This document shows positions 23,385-35,700 of a DNA stretch of 64,000 bases, piece after piece. The position numbers and the translations under genes were made by a program. The notes below the pieces were generated by a model that worked only from the letters and a program-made list of their open reading frames with translations, was not told the origin of the DNA and ran no database searches. Numbering within the stretch: position 1 is the first letter of the stretch; each line of letters opens with the position of its first letter. The stretch is from NCBI RefSeq assembly GCF_964204645.1, contig NC_134031.1:14593307-14657306 (forward strand), written 5' to 3'. The stretch is from Tubulanus polymorphus (Eukaryota; Nemertea; Palaeonemertea; Tubulaniformes; Tubulanidae).

Positions 23385-23540
23385 GGGGTCATTCATTTAT
23401 TACGTATGCATTAGGGAAGGGAGAGGGTTAAGTAAGTGCAATTGCGTACTATAATGCATAATGTATATAAAAATTTGCCGATTTTGCGTACAGTAGGGGA
23501 GGGGATTGATTTTTTGCGTATGTAACAGATGAATGATCCC
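23385..23540. mobile_element. MITE with about 29-bp terminal inverted repeats, copy 2
   Basis: Begins GGGGTCATTCATTTATTACG, identical to copy 1 at 1720-1888, and ends GATGAATGATCCC. It is 156 bp long, with the same two G-rich internal runs. It lies 32 bases beyond the stop codon of the TTC28-like gene, so it is probably part of that gene's 3' UTR. Confidence 0.8.
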
Positions 23541-23571
23541 GACGTTAAAATCATCAGCAGCAGTTCGAGTT

Positions 23572-26500
23572 CTATCCGTGAACGACGTACGGCAGGTATA
23601 GTTTCTGATTATGATGTTTATGATGTAAGTGTATATTATTGAGCCGATGTTGTAATATGTAATGAGAATGATCTCGTCTTTCCTCCGTCTGCTTTAGCGT
23701 TAATTCTACTCTTCGATCGACAGGAGTTCTCGTCTGCGACGGTGCCACCTGGCGATCGCCTGATTTCACTTTCACTTTGCGGTTTCCGGGCGGCAATGAC
23801 GGTTTCGGTTTAACGCTTTCTTTCAAACTTTCTTCGGCCTGAAAATTATTCAAAATTCAAGTATCTTTAAACATTGGGACAATTTACTAACCAACTTGTA
23901 CTCAGTTACTCAGTGGGGAGAGGGCTGCAAGGAGAGACTGTAGGGAGGGGCTGTGAGGAGAGGGCTGCGAGAAGGCTGTGGGGAGGGGGCTGTGGGGAGG
24001 GGTGGGGAGAGGGCTGCAAGGAGAGACTGTAGGGATGGGGCTGTGAGGAGAGGGCTGCGAGAAGGCTGTGGGGAGGGGGGCTGTGGGGAGGGGAGTTATT
24101 TACCTGTCCATGCAGTGATTTCTCGTGCCAAGTTTTCGCTTGCTGCAAATGTTTCGTAAATTCTCGGCTCAAATGAGTTTTCCTGAAACGGCATAAAATA
24201 CGAGTTCTGAAATCCTTACTTATTCCCGGGAGATACATACTCATTTGTTTATTCTTTTTACCCGTGAGCGAGTTTCATTTTCTCGTTCATTTCGCCTTGA
24301 ATTTCGATTGCAGACAACCACGGAGTCGACGTCCTCAACTAAAGAAACAAACGTTTCAAAATCATCAGTTACAACAGAGACATCCTATGAATCTAAGAGT
24401 GTGAAACAGATGTTTTTGAGAAAGGTTGATCGATTTTGATACCTGATGTTTTCGCAGTATTAAAGGCATCAAAGTTGGTAAACGTTGCGCATCATCAACA
24501 CTGCTTAATACCTACAATACATACAATACTCAGACAATACCCATACAATACTCAGAGAATACTCATACAATACTCAGACAATACTCCTACAATACTCAGA
24601 GAATACCGGTATGAACGTTTTATCTTTAATATCTTAAAATTCGAACTGGAATATTCTAGAACTGTGAACTCTTGTTGACTTGTGGTATATTTGGGCAGTG
24701 CAATGCCATGAATTATAAGCAATAGTGAACTTTCAATTCTAGGCATTTTAGATTCAAGCTAGTGTAATATCTAAGCTGTGTGATAACTTACATTATTTAT
24801 CTAGTTTTAATGAACCGTTAATTTGTAGTATGTTTTAAACCAAATAGTATATACTATAGTTTGTATACTCATGATATCCTTACGATGTTCCACAATAATA
24901 AATTGGATATATGTATCAATAATATGAATTAATTGACATCCTTTCATGAAATCAGGCACACAGTCGAAACAAGTACGAAACCGGATAATCTATTATGTAT
25001 TACCAGCTAAGCTGCACTATTTTACTAATGGCTGATTCATTGCTTGATCAGGTTTAATACGCAATAACTGATTAACATGATGAACCCTCGAAGTTTGTAA
25101 ATCCCTGGACAAGTCTCCAACAATGGTTGGCAAACAAACTACGTATGCATGCAAGACCTCTACACAATTGTTACAATATTTTGATATGCAGAATAAACTC
25201 TGTCCTAATAAAAGGATAAAGTCAGGACAGGCGAGAAATATTGAGTATTCAATACCTTTGCATCTCTTTGTGTTCCCAACATGTTTACGTCAAGTTTATG
25301 CATCAAAACGGGACTTTTATAGCAAGAAGTAGACAATATCAACTGCAGAACACCGTTCAATAACAACCTGACAAATATAAATCAAAAACTCTCATTCAGA
25401 AACGAAACCTCTCGAAATGTAAAACCTCCACGAGGTAATGGGTATATAGGTTACCTGTTAGCAGGAGTGCTGTTAAATGTAACAATTTGCCCGATTGGTT
25501 GAAATCCGATTGTCGTCAAGAGCAATTTGATTTTCACGTCCTGCCACAAACTTTTCACGGATAAATCCGATAATTTCAGTTGAATGTCAGACGCGTGTTT
25601 AGTGATACACAACTGAAACATACATTATATCTCGAGGTAATCGGACTGAATCAGTTCAGTCTGATTATTCCAAGATTATCATACAACTACCGAATTATTC
25701 ACATAGTTCCACTCAGTCAACATATTTGATTTAAAACTGTAAAACTGGATCCAGAACTGGATACAGAACTGTGGAAGTAAATCCAGAAGTGGAATGGGTC
25801 CAGAACTGTGGAACTGGGTACAGACTGTGGAACTAAATCCAGAAGTGGAATGGATCCAGAACTGTGGAACTGGGTCCTGACTGTGGAACTGGATACAGAG
25901 CTGTGGGACTTGGTCCAGACTGTGGAACTGGATACAGAGCTGTGGGACTTGGTCCAGAACTGTGGAACTGGATACAAAACTATGGAACTGGGTCCACACT
26001 GTGTAACTGGATACAGAACTGTGAGACTGGGTAAAGAACTGTGGAACTGGATTTAAAACTGTGGAACTGGATACAGAACTGTGAGACTTGGTCCAGATCT
26101 ATGGAAATGGATACAGAACTGTGGAACTAGATCCAGAACTGTGGAACTGGGTCCAATGGATACAGAACTGTGGAACTGGGTCCACACTGTGGAACTGGAA
26201 ACTGAAGCGATAGTGAGTATTCGAGATATAGTTACCATGTCAACCATGTAAGATATTGTTTCCTGATTGGCTGGTAGAATGTCAACTAAAGCCTGTATCA
26301 ATCCAGGGTTATTTATCAAATCTACAAAAGAATAAACAAACCTCAGACAAAAAGGTTTGTGGCCACACCCTGCTTTATTTACTTTACAAGAACGACCCCT
26401 AGAATTGTAACATTCATATTTACCATGAGTAGCTCTGAGCGCGTCATACGCAGGAACCAATAACTCCTCGTAATCCCAGTGAGGAAACACTATAAACAGT

Positions 26501-29500
26501 TCGGTCAGCTCGGCTCGTCGAGGTTGGAAATGAAACCCGACGTATTTCAATAAATCTACCGCACCGTGGCCGTTCTCAATTTCAGCAGACGTCGATTCCA
26601 CTTCTCCATTCAAATCTTCTTTAAACAGACGTTTCAAGGCATTATCCAACTGTAAAAATTCAAATCTCAACCATTCAACAGAAATTTGAAAAGAAAGTTG
26701 ATGAACAATCTTTCAGTTTCAGAGCCCCTTTTTTATGGAATCATTTACCAAAAAATGTCAGGGATAGTCCTACAGTTCCTGTTTTTAAAATCAGTTTGTA
26801 AAAACTTTTATGTTTCCTAATGCTTTTAATTCTTAGAATGTGAATATCTGCATTTTGATTTATACTACATATAATAATCTTTGGGTTAAATAATTGTTTT
26901 ACGGTACATAAAATGCAGTGAGTAAATAGCGCTTTATAAAAGCATATTCATTATCGTAACTATTATCGTCATCATTAAACGCATAGTCTAACTGACAAAA
27001 TTCAAATTTCAAATTAAAACTGCCTCCCGATTACAGAAACTATTATTGTAGACTTACCAGTTGAATGAGCCGAGTTATAACAGTTGGTTGATCTTTATGA
27101 TGAGTGAGTAGAGTTGAAATGAGTTGTTGTAGTTTGTTCATGTTCTCCTCAGCATCAGCAACTTATATACAAAATAAAATAAATTCGAATAGATACATAG
27201 TAAGTGTTAAAGCACAGAACAGAACACATAATCCAGAAACAGTTATCAATTATATATTTGACTTAATTTCACCTTGGATTAATCAGTCTGATAACTACAA
27301 GATTTGACTGACATTTTGTGGAGTCCAGGACCCAGTTCAACAGAAAACAGTATAATTTGACTCTAAAAATGAGTTAATTTTCAATGTTTTATTCCAGTCA
27401 AATCTTCATCAATAACAATAGAACTGGATCTAGATCTTGTCTGTACGGAAAGTTCTTAACGGTCAAAGCTCAGAATAGAAAATGTCGGGAACTTTTTTGA
27501 CATAATGTTTTGGAGGAACTTGATCCTATATTCACTGTCATTATCTCCTTACAGGTTCCCTACAGATCGGTCAATCCTGGATATAAGGAGTTTTAAAGGA
27601 GAAAATTTCAAGGAATCGTCTGCATCACTTTCATATCCCAATTATGGTAAACTCCTCCTAAATTGGTCTTGTAAGAAAATTTTATCCTTAACACTACCTA
27701 AACACGGTTTTTAAATCAGAAACTGCCTAAATAGGTCAAGAAAATATCTAATTCCCTATTTCTCAAAATTGAAGTTTTTATGGGAGATTTTTCGCAAATC
27801 AAAGTAGTTGCAAGCACCATTAAAAGCATTTTCCATTTGAAATGAGTTTTAAATGAATCGAGGAGTCGTAGCGACCCTGCCTTATAACCTTGTTTTTGAT
27901 CGGTCGCGTTTAATGTACCTTGTTTTCGATCGGTTGGGTTCAACGGGTCCCGTTTGAGTTCGAACTCCGCGACCTTCACCTCGATCTGGTCAAGCGTCTG
28001 GTCGAGCATCGAATGACGTAAAACCGTCACATCGACGAAAACGTCTCGACCGATCAGAATCGCTGCAGCCCAGTTATGAATCGACGCGAATCGATCGTCG
28101 CGACTCAGTTCCGTTACCGCCGAATTTACGGCCGCTGTTACCAGGCAACCGTGTTCCATAGCTCGATAGAAATGGTAGTAAAACTTGTCTAAAGCGTCGA
28201 CGCTGAGCGGCCACAGAAAATACAACACGCACTGAGCACCTGTTCAACACAAACAAAAATACAGTATTTTAGAAATAATAGAAATTGTTTTTCTGGTATG
28301 GAAAACAACTAGTGAGATGAGCGCAAAATGAAAACTATCAGGCAGGACCCGATTGCAAACAGTCTACAAAGTTTGCCTCTTCAGTTCAAATCAGTTTTTA
28401 ATCATTGATTTGAATTTCATCTGTGAAAACTGTGAAATCTGGCGCTGTATTTTCTAGCTATTTGGACCCAGTTCCGTTTAAGAGGTTAACTTAACCAACA
28501 CTGTGGACCTGGGCCTGATTTGCGCAGTCATGACTTCAGCCCAAAAATGGTCTAAAATCTTAAGACTGGCATTTAAAGTTGTTAGATTGGCTACAAAACT
28601 AAATCGGTCTTATAGACTGGTCTTAAGTCTAAGCCGTGACTACCACCGGCCCCTGGGTCTCTAGTAGTGACAACTACCGGTAGTTTAAAATAAACTTTTG
28701 ATCTGAAAATATGGGCGAAGTTTTGGAAATAACATTATAAATCAAGCAAAGAAACTGGGACTATAATAACATTTTGTAAATTTTTTCGGAGAGGGAATCA
28801 GCAGTAGCTTTGTCACTGCGTATGTGTATTTGGGAAATGAGTTAAGCATCCCGAATGAAGTTTTCTGAATGTTTTTTTCTTAGATTTCTACTTTAAAGAT
28901 TGACGCACACCAGCTCACCGCGATCTTGACTATCTAAGCAAGTATAATTCATACTATATGAAAACCAAAATCCATTTTAAGCATTAAACGTTTAGAGAAA
29001 ATGTAGCTTCTTTGAAAGAATGACACACCAATCACGCGTGAGCCATATTGTCTCAAGTCACCCCAATTTACGGCAGTTGTACTGGGACTACAATAGAATC
29101 CTGGGCCCGGTTTTATAGACTGGTATTACCTTTAACTCAATTGAAAATGAATTAAGTTAGCTCCCAGGTTGAGCATTATGCTAGTCTATTAAAAACCGGG
29201 CCCTGGTGTAGAATTTTGCAGAAGGGGGAAAACCGATTCTAGGACAATTGCCGCCCGGACAACTGCCCCCCGGACAATTGCCCCCCCCCCCCCGAATAAA
29301 ATCCTTTTTGATTTGGATTAACACCACCTAAATACTTTACTTAGAAATTAATTTGTATATTACTGAATATAGATTTATAACATATAGAATTACTGATGTT
29401 GTGTGCAGATCAAAAATTTTAAATCAGTCCTTGTGTAATTATAATTCACTTACCAAATTAAAGGAAACTTAATAAGCCCACTTATTAGTGTATTAGTTAA

Positions 29501-29706
29501 CGTTGGCTAATTTATTGGAATTAGTTTTAGTGTTACTTTAGCCAATCAAAATCTTTAAAGCAGTCCTAGAGTAAATAGCTAGAATTAGTTCACTTTGTCT
29601 AATTAATTTGAAGTAAACATCTGTGTTACTTAACGATTAAAAAGATTTAACTTGGGGGGCAATTGTCCGGGGGGATTGTCCTGATACCGGGAAAACCAGT
29701 AGTAGC

Positions 29707-29739
<33 letters not shown>

Positions 29740-32700
29740 TGTACCTGCTGCTATGAATGCACTCGGTAATAAATAACTTTGATCGTCTGATGAATTCTGA
29801 AGACTCCACGCCGAACTGAGCACGATTAGTTTCGCCGTAGTTTTCGTTTTAATCAGATCGTCGACGGTGACAATGTAACTGATCTCCGAAGCCGGATTCG
29901 TCAGCTGTTGATTCTCGTTCGGAGTCAGCACCAGTAAACCTTCCTTTAAACATCCAAACGTAGCTGAAATAACAAATCATAAAACCATGAAGGATTTGCA
30001 TCCGACTCATCTGACAAGGAAATTAGTTCATCTTCAATGTTTTAACTCAAACTGCGGAAGTTTTCGTTTTGCCAAATTAAGTTTTATCATCAAATATACC
30101 AATTCAAGAATACAGTATATATACACTAGCAAAGCATCAATCTGACATTTTATGCAGTGTTGAATAGTTTTACATAGTATATTGGCGCGATGTTTGGAAA
30201 TATAATAATTCCAAAGAGTTAGTTACGTTTGATACGGGTTAACCCTTTCAGTGCGTCTACACCGCTGTGCGGTGTGTGAATCGGTGATGGATTTTGCTAG
30301 TATACCGCACTGCGGTGTATTGGTGTAATTAGTAATTAGTTTTTATCTCTATTGAAAGATGGCAGCACCTGTCAAACGTAGTGAAATATTAGTAATTAAC
30401 GATATACCGCGCCGCGGTGTAGACGCACTTTAGTGGTATTCGCGTTATTCAACACACTAGGGTGGAATTCCTCTAAAATTTTCAAATTATCTCCAGCACT
30501 ATAGGGTATTAATTAGTCAGCACTGAAAGGGTTAAGGAGGTTGTTTTCTGTACACAAGGGGACAGGGTAAATATTCATTACATTCAAATTTCAACAGTGG
30601 AAGTGAATCCTGGATTAAACCAATTAAGTTGTCCTCATTGAAAACATGATATAACCAATAGCGATTAAACCAGAAATTTCCCTTTGGATTTCTCGATTAA
30701 ACTTTTGAAGTCTGTGAACAGTGGAACCAATCCTGGGAACGGAACCAGGGCCCAGTTGCACAGTTGTGACTTAAGTCCAAAAGTGGTCTTAAATCTTAAG
30801 ACTGGTCTTAAGTTGTTAGATCAAGTATCGAACTTAGTTGGTCTTAGACTAGTCTTAAATCTAAGTCGTGACTATGCAACTGGCCCCAGGCTTCTGTACT
30901 GGACGGAATCCAGTACTGAACCGGGCTCTTGTACAGGACAGGATCCAGCACAGGACTGGGCTCCTGTATCGGATAGGTTTCTGATACTGATACTTACTGA
31001 TATGAATTAATGAAGCCGATTTGAATTCTTGAAGGAATCGTGATTTTGTAGCCTGTAAACCGACGATCGGTTCTACGTTCAGATAGGAGGATACTTTCAG
31101 TAATTCCTGTTGACCGTGATCTAATTGAGGTCGCTGTTTACAGTTCCACGGTTTACCATGTAACATAACACTAACACAGGGAGACGAGGAAAACATACAT
31201 GCAGGTTAATAAAACAAAAAATCCCAGGAAGGGGCGGGCGGGTACTGTGGAGGGGTAGTAAACGGTTTTAAATGTCGTCAGAGACTACTGGGTCGGTATA
31301 GTGTTGTGACTGGAGTAGGAAATTTTCAAAAATAATTCTAATGATCACGGGAGATTGTTTTATATCTAAAGAGATGGGAAAATTAATAGTTCTAACATCA
31401 GACGGTCCAGTGTATGATCAGGGGGGAGGGAGGGGGCTGCAGAGGGAGGGGTTTACCTGTCTGGTATTAACGGATTACCAATAACTACGGCTCTATCTTT
31501 ATCGCTGCACTGTCTAAACTGTGTTACGAAACTATTCGATGAAACGATGTCTGTATTTGTGGCAGTTTTAGTAGCGATCGTCGTGAAAGCATTCGCTCCG
31601 ATGAACCGTGCAAAACCTGCGGAAAACTTCGGGATTCCTTTATCGTGCCACCGTCCGGTGTCTCTCAGGCGCCGTACTGGTCCTTTCCTCAGCGGCGGAA
31701 TTCCTCCGTTCTTCTTTAACCGCGGTCGGTCAATTGTTGATCTGACCAGTAACGGGTTTGATAAATTTCTCAAATTATTAATTCTTGATTTCATGGCAGA
31801 TTGCTCTGGACTGCCGCACATAGCGGTGGCCCCCGGCTCGGGACTGCGGCCGATACTCGCGAGGTTAGAGTAATTATTCAGACCGCCGTTTTTAACGCAG
31901 TTTCGTTCGAATTCTAAATCATCCATGATTTTCAGTTGATCGAGTTCGTTAATCGTAACTTTCTCCAGAACGGATAAACTTTGACAATACGTGATGCGAA
32001 ACCGTTCGGAGAGTGCTACATTACTCCAATTGGTTATCGCGTGGAACGGACACCGTGCCAGGACTCCATCCGGAATTATCACCAGTTGAGAGCCATCTTT
32101 TAGCTTCATCAAAATATCTCCGACCGATGAAAACAACAAATCGAACAGACGCTTCTCGATCGGTCGTTTGCTGATCTCTCCACCAGAGGGCGTCGGCGTC
32201 CCTTTTGTCTGTTTGTCTTCATTTGAAAGTTGCGAGAATTCTTTCTGTTTGTTGTGAAGGTCGGCGTGTCGCCGTGGTAACGAGCGCGATTCGTAGTTAT
32301 ACGCGTCGAGGAATCGAGGACTCTCCACGAATTCACCGATCAGTTCCACGATCGATTCTGTCATCGTTTTACCGCTTTCCGACTTCGTTGAGTAAAACCT
32401 AACGATACCGCGACCCGGCTGCAATAACCATAGCAACAAGCGGAAGCCGGTAACGGTGTAGTATATAACGGTGGCGCTCTGTTGATCGACGACTCGAAGC
32501 AAGCGGTTTAACGACCAGGAATCGAGGAATCGGGAATCGCGATCGCTTCGAATCGTGTTCAGATCGATTAAACTCGACGTGAGGTTGACGATTTCGCCGA
32601 CGTCCGTGATCACCGTCTGCTGACGCGCGGCCTCGGAGTAACGCAGCGTCTCCTCCGGAGTTCCGATTTTTGACAATACGAGCTGTATCCCGGAGTAACA

Positions 32701-35700
32701 CTCGGCGAGTTGTAACAGCGTTTCCTCGCTGCAGTATGACTCTTCCTCTTTCGCCTGCGCGATCTTCGCCTCGAATATCGGGATCAGTTTCTCGAACAGT
32801 TTTCGCCCGCGTTCCAAATCGAACACCTGCGTCGAATGCTGATCGACGGCGGCCATATTGAATTCGCACGCCAGTTCTAAATCGTTGTATTTCTCGTCTC
32901 GCGCGACGAACAACGCCTCATCCAGATAATGCGCGGCGTATTGAAAACGTCGTTGTTTACGATACGCGATTCCTAATTTCAGCAATGCGTTACACTTCGT
33001 CCTGCGGTTACCACGACGACGGCCGCAGTTTTTCGCGATGTTCGAATAGATGTCTAAAGCGGAGTCGATATCGGAACGCATCATGAAGGCGTCCGCTCGC
33101 TGCTCGAGGGCGTCATTTATTAACCCTTCATCTCCGATACGACTGCACACGTCGATCTGCTGCTCTAAATACGTATCCGATAGTTTCCAGTGTTTCAGAT
33201 GGGCGTAGATTCCTCCAAGGCAGCCGTACGCTCGAGCTGTTCCTCGCGAGTTCTCTGTCTCTCGACTCAAGCGCTCGTACTCGCGATACTCGGCGATCGC
33301 TCGCTCGAAATCTCCGAGAATCTCGTGCAGCATGCCGATATTATAATGCGAATCACGGCGTAGATTCTCATCTGAAGAATCGTCATCTGATTCCTCGTCG
33401 AGAAGTCGCAGATACTCGCGCGCGTTTTCGAGCGCTTTATTCATGATTCCGATTTTCTTGTAACCGATGCTTAGATTCAGTCTCAACGCACGTCGTAACT
33501 GAATCGTCCAGAATCGAGGTAACGAATCACCGCCGTCGCCCGTAACTTCCGATTCTAAATCTTTAAGTTTCTCGTAGTAGAACACGGCCTGTTCGGTGAG
33601 GTTCTGTTCGAGGTACAAACTGGCGATACTGACGAGTGATTTACACTGGTATTGAGGGTCGTGCGCGGCGAGGGCTAGTTTATAGCACTCCTCGTAACGA
33701 GTGATAGCGAATTGCGATTCGTCGAGCGCGCTGTGAGCATTCGCGGCTGTCAACAGAATCTTCATCGCGATTCCTTTCTGATTCGTTTCTAAACGTCGAG
33801 CGCAGCTGAGAACTTTTATGCATAAATCGTATTTTTTCTCGTGAAATAAATAACAACCGACTTCGGTCAGTTTACGGTACGCGTCCATTTCTAGAAAATA
33901 AAAACAATTTCACAATTTTATTGATATAATTCAAGAAAATTCTCAGAGTTTAGTCTAGATACACTACACTGCACTTGTTGGCTGGGCTGAGGTGACGTCA
34001 TTTGTGTGGCCATGTTTCTCAAGACCCAGCTGAGACAAGGCTTGTTGTCTGGGCTGGTTTAGACTTTAGAAAGGCCAAGCAATCATAAGATTATTGCAAG
34101 GCGGGTTCTAGCGTTTGGCAAGCAGAGTCCGGGGCATGTTGCGATGATACAAGGCAATCCACGTTCAAATTCATAAAACCTCGCTAAGCCTTTCTTTCCA
34201 TTAATACTAAACGTATATTTTAACTACAGAGTCAGTGACCGACTAAGTTAGTAGAGCATTTATGAACAAAGGCAGCAGTCCGTAGCAAGCGCAGTGTACT
34301 GTAGGTCATATATTTTTCTGATCAGGATTCTTTAGAAATAAGATCAGAATAATTTGGAAACAGTTGTTAATTTGAACTTCAAGATTATGTCTATGTTTTG
34401 AATTACGAAGTATGAATTACGAATTACAAATTACGAAGGAGCGGTGTGGCCGAGCGGTTAGTGTTCGACTCTGGGAAGCCAGGTCGTGGGTTCGAACCCC
34501 GTACATTGCCGTAGTGTCCTCGGGCAAGACACTTATCCTCATTGCCTCTCTCTTCCCAGGAGTAAATGGGTACCTGGCCTGATAAATGACTCCTGAGCGT
34601 TTGTTAGCAGCTCGGTGTTACTTCTCCCCAGGGAGAGATGACTGATACATGTAAGAGTATAAAATTGGCCGGGGTAATAATATCGAAAAATGTAAAGCGC
34701 TCTCAGCAGCCTGGCTGGATTTAGCGCTATATAAGACACATATTATTATTATTATTATTATTATTACCTTTTAATTGATTAACTCGATCATCACTGATAG
34801 AACAGAGATTACCGGTGAGAACCAGTATATGATCGGTTAATAATTCTCCGTTATCCAAATCTAGGTCGAGCGCGTTGAGAAATGCTAGAATCGCATGCTG
34901 ACTTTTACCCAAATAATCGAGAGTAACTCCGTGCAAATAGTGAGCCTAGAAAATTATAATATACATCGTTGAATATAGGAGTCGCCACCGGACACAATAC
35001 TCAAGGCCTGGTTTCACAAATGCAATGTAATTTATTTCATCATCAATTAGGCCTATAATTACAAATAAAAAGTGTATAGCAAATAAGTAGATTGATGATG
35101 AGGGACCTGAACAGAGCCTTAAAGGCTGTACAATCACTAGGACGTTCAGGCCCCCTAGAGAAAAAAAAAAGAAGAAGAAGATTGATGGTAATGATAACAA
35201 TAGTAATGCTAATAATAGTAATGCTAATAATAATGCTAATAATAATGATAATAATAATGCTAATAATAATAATAATGCTAATAATAAGAATTAAATATGA
35301 TAGAATCTTGCTGACCTGCGGTTGACTGGCGTTAAAACTAATCAGAGTTTCGGCGTCTTTAAACGCCTGTTGATAACTCTTAGTACCGAGATAAGCGGCG
35401 CATCGAGATTTAAGAAGGTTTACGTTCATTTCGTCGATTTCTAAAGCTTCGGTATAAAATCTGACGGCGGATTCATAGTTTTCAGCATTCATACATTCAT
35501 CACCTTTCTTCTGTAGTAATCTCACCTAGGAAAAAAATTAGGTATGTTTATAAGGTCAGATACCAACTGATACTAAAACTCTTACCCCACTAACCCTACT
35601 CTTTATTTGCCTCTCTGAAACCAAACCCTTGTCTTCCCCATAGACTGTACCCTGTGAACCTTACCATCTTATCATGCCCTATTGAGTGACATTGTGATCA

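Noticed and set aside
25679-26056. Open frames with repeated QFHS and VPQ peptides
   Set aside because: Translation of the 22-bp minisatellite in an intron of the TTC28-like gene.
29647-29745. Thr-run C terminus for exon 6 of the TTC28-like gene
   Set aside because: The (AGT)n run is just beyond a GTACAA donor; joining at the donor restores the CHAT alignment (AFIAAG to AQCVLYFLW) in phase.
31547-32861. Open frames opposite the large exon of the TTC28-like gene
   Set aside because: Shadow frames: the minus-strand frame has TPR and CHAT similarity, consistent splice borders and the expected composition.
34438-34510. Functional tRNA (Ser/Leu-like) gene
   Set aside because: It has A and B boxes but is directly continuous with a SINE body and ATT tail; the acceptor stem does not pair as in a tRNA.
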